Part shown: positions 16,837 through 25,076 of the stretch, piece after piece
Layout: the number at the start of each line of letters is the position of its first letter
Numbering within the stretch: position 1 is the stretch's first letter
NCBI GenBank assembly: GCA_001593935.1
Contig: LUCE01000003.1
Coordinates: 1-53,388 of the forward strand
From: Candidatus Bathyarchaeota archaeon B26-2
GTDB lineage: Archaea; Thermoproteota; Bathyarchaeia; Bathyarchaeales; B26-1
DNA length: 53,388 nucleotides
Reading direction: 5' to 3'
Made by a program: the position numbers and the translations under genes
Notes under the pieces: model-generated
What the model was told of the DNA's origin: nothing
The model's input: the letters and a program-made list of their open reading frames with translations, nothing else
Databases searched by the model: none

Positions 16837-19038
16837 TCAAACAGTCTTTATGTAAAAGGGGCTGGTGTAGGCTACGGAGCCGTCTACCTGGGTGACCTTG
16901 ATGTAGTAAGCCCCCTCCTTCGGCGGTTCTTCGTCAGTCCATGAGAAGTCGACATCCCATGGCGGGTCGGCGTCTGGGAGACGCCTAACGGAGACCCTCT
17001 GCCCTATCCCCCCAGCCTCGAAAACTCTGGGCTTCGTCCCTACCTCGCCCCAAGATATCTCGAAGCTGCAAGGCTGAGTCTCGAACCGTAAAGTGGCCGT
17101 GGACGGCGCCTCTATGGTTAAGATTACTCCGTCTTCGTCCCCAGCCGTTTGGCTTCGCCACCTAACATACTTCTCAGTCCACTCCGTGATTCCCTCTATC
17201 GGGGTGTCGAAGGCGTAGCCCTTCGCCTCCAAGATTCTTCCATTGCTTAAGGTGAGACTGCCGTCCCAAACCGTTTGGAAGTAGCGGTACCTCTGCCGTA
17301 CGCCCCTCCAAGCGATCTTGAGGTTGTTGGAGGGGGGTGCATCAGCATTTATCGGGTGGATGTAAACGGTCTCCGCCGCCTCATGTCCCGGCTTGAACCT
17401 GAAGACCTCCACCGACTCGATTCCCTTTGTCCCTATGATGCGACAGTGGAAGGTTGGTTTCCCCCTTAGAGTGAACTCCTCCCCCATCTGATGTCCATTA
17501 CACGTCGCATCGATCAAGATTCGCTGCCCTGAGGTGGCGTAGCACCGGCGGGCTTTCAACGCTTCAAAGATTTTCTCCCGTGTAAGTTCCTTTGCCAATA
17601 CACATGTTAACCCGCCGTAGACTCCGAAGATGTGGACGCCCGGCGGAGCCGCTCCGGGACGGCCTTTATGGTCATCGCTTCCGGCGACGAAGCCCACCTT
17701 CATTCCCCGTCTTAACGCCTCGTTTAGGAACCATTCAAAAAGGCCCCAGCCCGAGTAGACCTCGATGACCGGCTCTAATGAGGGTTCGTGAAACCTTAGG
17801 TCTGCGTATCGTCCGCCCACATGCGGGACTAGGAGAACGTCTCCTCTTCCGCTGAAGGCCTCGAAGAGCTCCGTTACGGGATAACAGTCCTTGGAATGGT
17901 CGGATGGGCCCTCCACGTTGGCGTGGCTGGAACGGCATATATCCTCCTCATCTCTGAGGAAGATAACGTTATGGTCGCCGCCTCCAGAGGTGTTGCCTGA
18001 CCACTCGTAACCTAGGAACGTAACGAAACGATGCGGCTCGTTAAAGAGGCGGGTAGCCCGTTTGATTTGTTCCCAGCCTTCGTCGGAGATGTCGAAGTCG
18101 TTTCCTTGGTTGCTCGCATAGTCCAAAGCTGCCACATCTCTGGCGAACCTGAAGTAGTCGAAGGCTGAACCCAGCCCCAAGGCCTCTCCAGATTGGCCGT
18201 GGAGGTCCCCCCAAAGATGCCGGTAACTTAACGGCTTATCGTAGCATCGGCAAGGGTTGGAGAGAGCCTCCCACCCCCTTGTTTTGTCCACCACTCGGAG
18301 GCGATAAACACCAAGCCTCTGAGGAACCAGCCCCCCAAAACGCTTTACACCCTTATCAGACTCCTTGAAAGTGTAGTGGGACGGCAGCCCCTCCCACGCG
18401 TCTCCATCCCCTTCGAGGAGGAGGTGAACGGTTCCTCGATAGTCTTTGGCGGGGTTACCCCACGCGTCTTCCACCCGAACCAGTAGCCATGTCTCCTCTC
18501 CCTTGACGGCGTCGGAGGGGAGTACGGCTACCAGCCGTTCAGCCTCCCCGCTCACCACTTCTAAGACCGGATGAGAATCTAAGGGTACGAAACGCCGCGT
18601 CTGGAAGCAGTCCACTAAGACCTTCCACTCGCACCGCCCTAAAGCTGTGGGGGCCCTCTGACCCGGCGAGCCTTGTGAAGTGTCGCCGAAGGTCAGAATT
18701 ATGTGCTCCCCTGGACGTACCTCTCCGTTTAAGACCTCAACTTGAACGGCGTGATACCATGGGCGTACATAACCCTTAAATTTGTAGGCGACGCGGAGGT
18801 CGGCCCCACTGTCCGTCTGGGCCGTTAGGAAGTTCTCGCCTGAAGGGTCGGTTGTCTGCGGGCGACCCCAATCCCAAGCGAACCTCCAACAGACTAGGAG
18901 CATACCGGTGTTATCTAACCCGTATTTTCCCGCCGTGTAGATCAGCCGCCAAGTGCCGTAGCTCCCAGCGGTTATAGGCCCAGCGGGCTCTACCCTAGCC
19001 CATCCATAATCTCTTCCTTTCACATTATGTCCAACCAT
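16837..19038 (-). CDS. DUF3604 / PHP-like metal-dependent hydrolase, large protein
   Basis: A 733-residue protein. The first 270 residues are beta-rich (immunoglobulin-like, with VAVLPSDAVKGEETWLLVRV). A PHP-like metallo-domain begins at RHLWGDLHGQSGEALG (about 274-289), continues with FVTFLGYEWSGN, GGDHNVIFLRDE and VGFVAGSDDHKGRPG, which supply His/Asp metal ligands, and ends with a beta-rich tail. This is the arrangement of DUF3604 proteins, whose substrates are not established; cleavage of a phosphate or glycosidic linkage is inferred. No signal peptide is visible, so it is likely cytoplasmic. It is opposite in strand to the rest of the island. Confidence 0.82.
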   Translation of the reverse strand: MVGHNVKGRDYGWARVEPAGPITAGSYGTWRLIYTAGKYGLDNTGMLLVCWRFAWDWGRPQTTDPSGENFLTAQTDSGADLRVAYKFKGYVRPWYHAVQVEVLNGEVRPGEHIILTFGDTSQGSPGQRAPTALGRCEWKVLVDCFQTRRFVPLDSHPVLEVVSGEAERLVAVLPSDAVKGEETWLLVRVEDAWGNPAKDYRGTVHLLLEGDGDAWEGLPSHYTFKESDKGVKRFGGLVPQRLGVYRLRVVDKTRGWEALSNPCRCYDKPLSYRHLWGDLHGQSGEALGLGSAFDYFRFARDVAALDYASNQGNDFDISDEGWEQIKRATRLFNEPHRFVTFLGYEWSGNTSGGGDHNVIFLRDEEDICRSSHANVEGPSDHSKDCYPVTELFEAFSGRGDVLLVPHVGGRYADLRFHEPSLEPVIEVYSGWGLFEWFLNEALRRGMKVGFVAGSDDHKGRPGAAPPGVHIFGVYGGLTCVLAKELTREKIFEALKARRCYATSGQRILIDATCNGHQMGEEFTLRGKPTFHCRIIGTKGIESVEVFRFKPGHEAAETVYIHPINADAPPSNNLKIAWRGVRQRYRYFQTVWDGSLTLSNGRILEAKGYAFDTPIEGITEWTEKYVRWRSQTAGDEDGVILTIEAPSTATLRFETQPCSFEISWGEVGTKPRVFEAGGIGQRVSVRRLPDADPPWDVDFSWTDEEPPKEGAYYIKVTQVDGSVAYTSPFYIKTV

Positions 19039-19371
19039 AAGACCCAGCCTTCATCCGGACTCAGTCTATAACCCTCCATCGTAGCGTCAACCTATTAAAA
19101 TAACGCTTGTTCACTACGCTTGCCTGAGAACAATCTCAACCATTGGAAACCCACAACTTTTGCCAAAAGGAAATCCTATTGGTAACCAAAAGAGGATGAG
19201 TCCCCACCCTCTGGTATCCCTAAGGCTTAACATGAGTGTAAGATAAAATCTCCCGAGAATAAAACTTGACGTTTTTTGGGTGTCTTCTTGCTGCTGAAAA
19301 GAGAGGTTGAATACCGTTAAGATTATGGAAAGAGGTAAAATATTTTAGATTGTAGGCTCTGAAAGTATCTA
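19039..19371. other. Divergent intergenic region, promoters only
   Basis: No credible ORF is seen in this 333-bp stretch. Two promoter-like sites are present: gttattttaatagg on the minus strand near 19092-19105 for the DUF3604 gene, and aaaatatttta at 19337-19347 on the plus strand, about 50 bp before the Gfo/Idh/MocA start. Confidence 0.5.
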
Positions 19372-19395
19372 TTGTCTTCTGAGAGATGGTCTGAC

Positions 19396-20436
19396 ATGGC
19401 GGGTAAGGTTAGGGTCGGAGTTATAGGGCTCGTCCATGACCACGTATGGGAGATTCTGGAACAGTTCAGAGGCCTGCCCAACGCGGAGGTTACATCCGCA
19501 GCCGACGTGAATGAGCCTCTCCTCTCCAAAGTGAGGGAAGAGTACGGGGTAGAGAGGACCTATAGACGCTACGATGACCTCCTAGAGAAGGAGGACATCG
19601 AAGCCGTCCTAGTCTACACGGAGAACAGCCGCCACGCCGACGTCACAGAAGCCGCTGCAGAGCGGGGAATCCACGTCATGGTTGAGAAGCCCATGGCGGC
19701 CAACCTAGAGCAAGCTCAGAGGATGCTCGACGCAGCCCGGCGATACGGGACAAAACTGATGATCAACTACCCCACAGCATGGTTCCCAGCTATGCGTCAC
19801 GCGTACGTCTTGGCGGAGGAAGGCCGCATAGGCCGGGTCTACATGGTGAGGTACCGGGCTGCCCATGAAGGACCGAAGGAAATAGGGTGCTCCCCATACT
19901 TCTATGAGTGGCTCTATAACGCTGAGCTGAACGGGGCTGGAGCCTTTATGGACTACTGCTGTTATGGAGCCAACATGTGCCGGTGGATTCTAGGGGTCCC
20001 GGAGAAGGCTACAGCCATCGGAGGAACCTACGTAAGAGACTACCTCACCGTCGAGGACAACGCGATCTTGCTGATGGGCTACAAGCGGGCTATGGGAATA
20101 GCCGAAGCCTCATGGTCCCAGATAGGTGAGGGGCTGCCTCCACGGTACACGTTGATACTGAACGGAAGCGAAGGCGTCATAGCGGCTGGCAAAGACACGT
20201 TCAAGATCTATACGGCTGACAGCGAGGACTGGAGAACCTTGGAGGCGCCTCCGTTGGAGGAGGGCAAGCGTAACGGTCCAGAACACTTCGTCACTTGCAT
20301 AGTTGAGGACCAGCCCTTCGACAGCCTCCTGTCGCCCCTATACAACAGGGACGCCCAAGCCATCTTGGAGGCTGGACTCATCTCGATGAGGGAGGATAGA
20401 ACAGTACACCTGAGTGAGTTAGGAATTGAAGGTTGA
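19396..20436 (+). CDS. Gfo/Idh/MocA-family oxidoreductase
   Basis: About 346 residues from ATG 19396 (MAGKVRVGVIGL), preceded by gagagatgg; the ORF-track TTG is 24 bases earlier. The Rossmann half shows VRVGVIGLVHDHVWEI, EAVLVYTENSRHADV and the signature VMVEKPMAAN. The substrate-domain segment FMDYCCYGANMCRWILG has a conserved Asp. The glycine loop is changed to GLVHDH, as in some family branches. It is 15 bp upstream of another family member, so the two are probably co-translated, perhaps as sequential oxidation and reduction steps. Confidence 0.88.
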   Translation: MAGKVRVGVIGLVHDHVWEILEQFRGLPNAEVTSAADVNEPLLSKVREEYGVERTYRRYDDLLEKEDIEAVLVYTENSRHADVTEAAAERGIHVMVEKPMAANLEQAQRMLDAARRYGTKLMINYPTAWFPAMRHAYVLAEEGRIGRVYMVRYRAAHEGPKEIGCSPYFYEWLYNAELNGAGAFMDYCCYGANMCRWILGVPEKATAIGGTYVRDYLTVEDNAILLMGYKRAMGIAEASWSQIGEGLPPRYTLILNGSEGVIAAGKDTFKIYTADSEDWRTLEAPPLEEGKRNGPEHFVTCIVEDQPFDSLLSPLYNRDAQAILEAGLISMREDRTVHLSELGIEG

Positions 20437-20451
20437 GGAGGAAAATGGAAG

Positions 20452-21702
20452 ATGCCGAAGAGGATTAATGTCGCTCTTGTTGGGTGCGGCAGGATAATGC
20501 CGGCGCACCTCCACGGATACAAGGCCCTTCTCGAGAAGGATGTAGACGTTAGGATCGCCGCGCTTGTAGCTCGGAAGCCCGGTGACGCTGAGAGATTTAG
20601 GAGGAGGGGTGAAGGCCCTCCTCCGCGGCAGCCTGTGGGGCCTCCGGGTGACCCTCTTAACGTTCCCCACATCTACGTCTATGACTTCCAGAAGGACTTT
20701 CCCGTGGAGACGTACATCGATTACAGGGAGATGTTGAAGAGGGCTGACATCGACGCGGTTGAGATATACACTTCGGTTATGTCACATCACACCATAGCGA
20801 TCGACAGCCTAAACGCTGGTAAGCACGTTCTCGTTGAGAAGCCCATAGCCATAACTGTGAAGGCTGCCCGTAGGATGGTGGAGGCGGCTGAGAAAGCTAG
20901 GAGGGTTCTAGGAGTCGCCGAGAATACGCGGTACTTCCAAGATATAAGGATGGCGAAGTGGGTTATAGACGAAGGATACATCGGCGACGTTCAGATGGTT
21001 CTCTACGGGATACTCGGAGGCTGGTGGTCCCCCGACAAGATCGTGGCCAAGACCGCTTGGCGCCACAAGAAGATATTCGCCGGTGGCGGAGCTACGATCG
21101 ATATGGGTGTTCACCTCTTCCACATATTGAGGTACCTCTGCGGCGAGGTCGACGAGGTCTCAAGCATAGTTCGAACAATCGAGAAAGTTAGGGTGACCCG
21201 GGATGAGGCTGGAAAGATAATAGAGAGTGTTGAGAGCGAGGTCGACGACACGTTCTTCGCTCTAATAAAGTTTGAGACCGGGGCCATAGGAACGGTCTTC
21301 TTCTCTTGGGCTGGACACGGCGAACCTACAACCCTGCCGGGAATCAGGGCCATCTACGGCACGAAGGGCTGCATCAAGGGTGAGAACCTCATCCTAGACG
21401 ACGGAACCAGAACCAAGATAAGGGACCTCTTCGAGAGGGAAGCGTCAAAAGAGGTCAAGGAGAGGTTCTTCCCCTACGGAATAACCGACCCCATGGCCCT
21501 AGAGACCTTGGAGTTCTTAAGGGCGATCTGGGACCGCAGAGAGATGGAGACGAGCGGGAGGGAGGGCCTAAGAGACCTTGCAGCCTCATACGCCTTGATC
21601 GAGTCTTCGCTGCTGAACAGACCTGTCAGGGTCGACGATGTGGAGTCCGGCGTCATCGGCGAATACGAGAAGGAGATAAACGAGTACTACAAGATAGTGT
21701 AG
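20452..21702 (+). CDS. Gfo/Idh/MocA-family oxidoreductase
   Basis: A 416-residue member with the classic nucleotide-binding NVALVGCGRIMPAHLHGY, the signature VLVEKPIAITVKAARRM and substrate-domain AGGGATIDMGVHLFHILRYL with the usual Asp-x3-His catalytic pair. A loop rich in Arg and Pro (about residues 45-70) is an insertion relative to its neighbours. Ribosome binding site gaggaggaaa precedes the ATG. Fourth member of this superfamily in the window and third in the island. Confidence 0.9.
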   Translation: MPKRINVALVGCGRIMPAHLHGYKALLEKDVDVRIAALVARKPGDAERFRRRGEGPPPRQPVGPPGDPLNVPHIYVYDFQKDFPVETYIDYREMLKRADIDAVEIYTSVMSHHTIAIDSLNAGKHVLVEKPIAITVKAARRMVEAAEKARRVLGVAENTRYFQDIRMAKWVIDEGYIGDVQMVLYGILGGWWSPDKIVAKTAWRHKKIFAGGGATIDMGVHLFHILRYLCGEVDEVSSIVRTIEKVRVTRDEAGKIIESVESEVDDTFFALIKFETGAIGTVFFSWAGHGEPTTLPGIRAIYGTKGCIKGENLILDDGTRTKIRDLFEREASKEVKERFFPYGITDPMALETLEFLRAIWDRREMETSGREGLRDLAASYALIESSLLNRPVRVDDVESGVIGEYEKEINEYYKIV

Positions 21703-21773
21703 GCCAACCTTAAGGCTTCAGAGAACCCTCCTTTTTTGGCAAGGTTCAAGGTTAGGAGAAGGGGAGAATCCCC

Positions 21774-23003
21774 CTGAACGCCCCAGTCGTGGCCTCGGCT
21801 CCGGGTAGGGCAGACTTCCTAAACACCCATCAAGACTACAAGGGTTTACCGGTGGTTCCCGTAGCCATAAACTTGAGGGCTAGGATGACCGCCAAGCCTA
21901 CGGGCAGCAGAAGGTTCACGATAAGGGCTCCGGACCTGGAGGAGTACGGAGAAGAGAGCACCGACTCGTTCGAGGTTGGGGACCAGCCCGTCCCCCTCTT
22001 GGAGAGGGGTTTCTTCGGCAACTACTTCAGGGCAGTCGTGAACTCAATTCTTAGGAGGGGGCATGGCGGGAGGCTCCGAGGGGTAGACGTAACGGTTAGA
22101 AGTCAGATACCGATCGGCTCAGGCTTGGCCAGTAGCGCCGCGATAGAGGTTGCGTTCACAGCCTTGCTGAACCAAATCTGCGATCTCGGTTTCGGTAGGA
22201 GGGAGATCGCCGAGGTCTCCTTCGAGGCTGAGAACAGGGAGATGGGTATCCCTTGCGGTAGGCTGGACCAGTACGGCGTCTCCTTCGGGGGCGTAATCAA
22301 ACTCGAGTGCAGGCCTCCATACGGCGTTGAAGAGCTTCCATTCAAGGACCTAACCTTCGCGGTCATCGACTCGGGGATCAGACATTCGACGAGCGAGATT
22401 CATCCTAGACGCCAAGCCGAGATAGATAGAGGCCTAAAGATTTTGATGGAGACCGAGGGCCTCCCAGAAAATCTCAAGGCTAAGCTCGGATACCGGTACG
22501 ACGAGCCTCTCTGGGAGGAGATCAGCGAAAACGAGATCGCGCCCTACCTCGAATCCGTGGACGAGGAGGCTAGACGCCGCATACTCTTCACGGTCAGGAT
22601 GCAGAGGTTGACGGAGTTCGCCTTGAAGGTTCTTAGGCGAGAAGACTTGGAGATGTGGGAGGTTGTCCAGAACCTAGGTGAGGAGGGTTGGAATCGGGTC
22701 GAGAAGGCTGCCTCCCGAGAGAGGGCGCATCAGATCCTCGGCGAGGTTATGAATAGGCAGCACGCCTTACTCCGGGACCTCTACGACCTCAGCCTACCTA
22801 GGCTCGAGGATATCCGCGAAGCCGCCTTGGAGGCCGGTGCGTACGGAGCTAAGATTTCTGGAGCTGGGCTCGGCGGGAGCATAGTAACCCTCGTGCGCGA
22901 CTGTGAGGTCGGCCGCAGGGTGGTTGAGGCATCTCTGGACGTGGGTGCGAGGAGAGGATGGGTCTCCGATGTAGGGGAAGGCGTAAGGATAGAGTCTCCC
23001 TGA
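21774..23003 (+). CDS. GHMP-family kinase, galactokinase-like, possible CTG start
   Basis: About 409 residues. The N-terminal substrate motif ASAPGRADFLNTHQDYKG aligns with the galactokinase signature but has NTHQDY in place of GEHTDY. The phosphate-binding loop is IPIGSGLASSAAIEVA, the third motif KISGAGLGGSIVTL. It phosphorylates a sugar with ATP; the altered N-terminal motif means the sugar may not be galactose. The track begins at GTG 21789, but CTG 21774 has ggggag seven bases upstream, whereas GTG has none at good distance. Last gene of the island, 71 bp after the previous stop. Confidence 0.85.
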   Translation: MNAPVVASAPGRADFLNTHQDYKGLPVVPVAINLRARMTAKPTGSRRFTIRAPDLEEYGEESTDSFEVGDQPVPLLERGFFGNYFRAVVNSILRRGHGGRLRGVDVTVRSQIPIGSGLASSAAIEVAFTALLNQICDLGFGRREIAEVSFEAENREMGIPCGRLDQYGVSFGGVIKLECRPPYGVEELPFKDLTFAVIDSGIRHSTSEIHPRRQAEIDRGLKILMETEGLPENLKAKLGYRYDEPLWEEISENEIAPYLESVDEEARRRILFTVRMQRLTEFALKVLRREDLEMWEVVQNLGEEGWNRVEKAASRERAHQILGEVMNRQHALLRDLYDLSLPRLEDIREAALEAGAYGAKISGAGLGGSIVTLVRDCEVGRRVVEASLDVGARRGWVSDVGEGVRIESP

Positions 23004-23176
23004 AGAGTTTGACGTGTCGTGAGCAAGTATATTAGTCTTCATGAGAATTATAGTGTAGGAAATGGAATTATCCTTGGGACTCTAGACGCCTCGAGAGTTG
23101 AGGGCTGAAGTGGGTGGGTCTCTTTTCCATTTTCCGTGGTTGAGGAGCATAAAGCGGTGGGGAGGTGAGATGTGGG

Positions 23177-23773
23177 ATGAGTGTTGAGCTGAAGGAGAGA
23201 TGGCTTGTTGGGAAAGTGGAGTTGGTTATGGCGGTGAGAGGCTACAAGGATGGAGAAAGAGAGGTTTGGAGTGAAGGAGTAGATTATGTCACCTCCCGTG
23301 CCAAGTCGGATGATAAGATACTGTTACGTGTCATTACGGAGCCGAGGTCAAAATCTGGCGTCATAGGTAAGGACGTCGTTAGGGAGATGGCTGAGAAACT
23401 GAGGCATAAAGGCTTCGACACAGGGTTCCTCATAGGCAAGAGGTTCTCTAAAGCGGCGAGGGACGAGATGAGGAGGAAAGGCATAAAGATGATGTCCGAG
23501 AGGTTCATGCCCTTATTCGACCCAAAGAGACTTTACTTCGCGATGCAAGAATACATAGATGCGTTATGTCTATCCAAGTGTGGTTTTTTACCATCTAAAG
23601 AGTCTGATTGTAAGGGTAAGGACCCGGACGGTCACTACTCCTGCAAAGTCAGGCTGATCAACGATAACGCCGCATTTCACTTTGAACGCGGTTGGACGGA
23701 TCTCTTACAGAGAGACTTCGAGCAGCTAATCGCGATACATAACGCCGTAAACAACGGCGAAGACGGTTCTTGA
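23177..23773 (+). CDS. Mrr-like PD-(D/E)xK nuclease-related protein
   Basis: About 198 residues from ATG 23177, preceded by ggaggtgag. The pattern EGVDYVTSRAKSDDKILLRV followed by ITEPRSKSGVIGKD (Asp36, Glu55, Lys59) and then FDTGFLIGKRFSKAARDEMR with GIKMMSERF resembles the core of Mrr-type restriction-endonuclease domains. The C-terminal 80 residues contain four cysteines (ALCLSKCGFL, SDCKGK, YSCKV) that could bind a metal. No methyltransferase is nearby, so a repair or processing role is as likely as restriction. Family assignment is tentative. Confidence 0.55.
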   Translation: MSVELKERWLVGKVELVMAVRGYKDGEREVWSEGVDYVTSRAKSDDKILLRVITEPRSKSGVIGKDVVREMAEKLRHKGFDTGFLIGKRFSKAARDEMRRKGIKMMSERFMPLFDPKRLYFAMQEYIDALCLSKCGFLPSKESDCKGKDPDGHYSCKVRLINDNAAFHFERGWTDLLQRDFEQLIAIHNAVNNGEDGS

Positions 23774-23887
23774 ACCAACGGAACAAACCCGGGTGATAGT
23801 CCAACCCTTTAGGCCGCTTCGAGATAACCTTAAAACCGCGTAGAGGCTGATTTATCTCAACAGCGTTGATGGAGAGGTGAATGCATT

Positions 23888-24307
23888 ATGAAGTCTGTAA
23901 CCGAATATCTCTGGTTCAACACGAGAGATAGGAGAGCCTACATCAATATAACGGATAGGGTCGAGGAGATAGTTAGGAGGAGCGGGATAAAGGAGGGTCT
24001 ATGCCTCGTTAACGCTATGCATATCACCGCAAGCGTCTACATAAACGACGCAGAGCTCGGGCTCATCAGAGATTTCGATAGGTGGCTCGAAGAGCTGGCT
24101 CCACATGAGCCTACATCCCGGTATCTCCACAACAGAACCGGTGAAGACAACGCAGACGCCCACTTGAAGAGGCAGATCATGGGGAGAGAGGTCGTCGTCG
24201 CGGTGACCAACGGGAGACTGGACCTTGGGCCTTGGGAGCAGATATACTACGGGGAGTTCGACGGTCGGAGAAGAAAGAGGGTTCTAGTGAAGGTTATAGG
24301 AGAATGA
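23888..24307 (+). CDS. YjbQ/UPF0047-family protein (secondary thiamine-phosphate synthase type)
   Basis: A 139-residue protein with family hallmarks [20 protein letters not shown], the conserved [22 protein letters not shown] and [14 protein letters not shown]. Members form trimers and some complement thiamine-phosphate synthase loss; the natural activity is uncertain. A ribosome binding site (ggagaggtg) precedes the ATG. Convergent with the tRNA-binding-domain gene, 17 bp apart. Confidence 0.92.
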   Translation: MKSVTEYLWFNTRDRRAYINITDRVEEIVRRSGIKEGLCLVNAMHITASVYINDAELGLIRDFDRWLEELAPHEPTSRYLHNRTGEDNADAHLKRQIMGREVVVAVTNGRLDLGPWEQIYYGEFDGRRRKRVLVKVIGE

Positions 24308-24324
24308 CCGCGGAGAAAGACGGC

Positions 24325-24651
24325 TTAATGGATTCTGCTCCCTTCAGCAACATCCCTTTCCGGTTGCAACAACACAACGTTGCCCTCACCGTCTTCGGCG
24401 GCGAGGATCATGCATTGAGACTCTACACCCATGAACCTCCGCCGTTGAAGGTTCAGAATGAAGGCGCATTTTCTCCCGATCAACTCTTCTGGTTTATACC
24501 ACCTCAAAAGTCCAGCCACCGCCTGCCTCTTCTCCGTTCCGAAGTCGACGATCATCCTGATGAGGTTTCTTGAACCCGGTATCTGCTTTGCCTCCAGAAT
24601 CTTTCCGACGCGTAGGTCTAGCTTCTTGAACTCTTCAAACGAAATCTCCAT
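24325..24651 (-). CDS. tRNA-binding domain protein (MetRS beta / CsaA type)
   Basis: About 108 residues from ATG 24651 (MEISFEEFKKLDLRVG), with ggtgg upstream; the track start seven codons earlier is less likely. It is a stand-alone OB-fold of the EMAP/Trbp111 kind: FKKLDLRVGKILEAKQIPGS, RQAVAGLLRWYKPEEL and SQCMILAAED. Such proteins bind tRNA elbow regions and in archaea often act with methionyl-tRNA synthetase. Confidence 0.9.
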   Translation of the reverse strand: MEISFEEFKKLDLRVGKILEAKQIPGSRNLIRMIVDFGTEKRQAVAGLLRWYKPEELIGRKCAFILNLQRRRFMGVESQCMILAAEDGEGNVVLLQPERDVAEGSRIH

Positions 24652-24892
24652 CTTTAAGCCACCATTCCCCAAGCTTCAACCAGTGACACTATTAAGTTTT
24701 GTGGCGGAGCTGTGAGACGTGGCAACTTAAGGTGTGCATTTTAAGTGGTTATAGTAGATGGGTTACATCGCTCTTCCATCTTAGTGTTGGCTATGCATTA
24801 GGCTAACCGTAATTTCGTTGAAGAATACCCTTTGTTCGTTGTTTAAAGGATAAGGACGACTCGACTAGCTTCTAGGCCTAAAAAGTTTGATG

Positions 24893-24952
24893 TTGATGGG
24901 TGAGCCTAGCTCCATCAAGGCGTCTCTGAGCTATGGAGCTCTGTCCGCCTTG
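24893..24952 (+). ncRNA. Candidate structured RNA, two alternative hairpins
   Basis: In the 425-bp space between two gene starts, a 60-nt stretch has two strong inverted repeats that share three bases. TTGATGG (24893-24899) pairs with CCATCAA (24912-24918). CAAGGCG (24916-24922) pairs with CGCCTTG (24946-24952), enclosing a second stem GAGCT/AGCTC with loop ATGG. The shared CAA makes the two folds partly exclusive. No family is recognised; strand is a guess. No ORF of note is seen in the rest of the space. Confidence 0.35.
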
Positions 24953-25037
24953 GGCTTCGGTCTCCCTTATAATGCTTTAGAATTTCTAAAAATCTTATAC
25001 CTTTAGGCTGCTACGTCTCGTTAACTCTGTCGGAAGA

Positions 25038-25047
25038 TTTAAATATT
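25038..25047 (+). promoter_or_regulatory. TATA box upstream of the secreted/anchored protein
   Basis: tttaaatatt lies 30-39 bp upstream of ATG 25077, which implies a leaderless or very short leader transcript. Confidence 0.55.
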
Positions 25048-25076
25048 TACAATTTTAAACTGATACTTGAAAAGAG

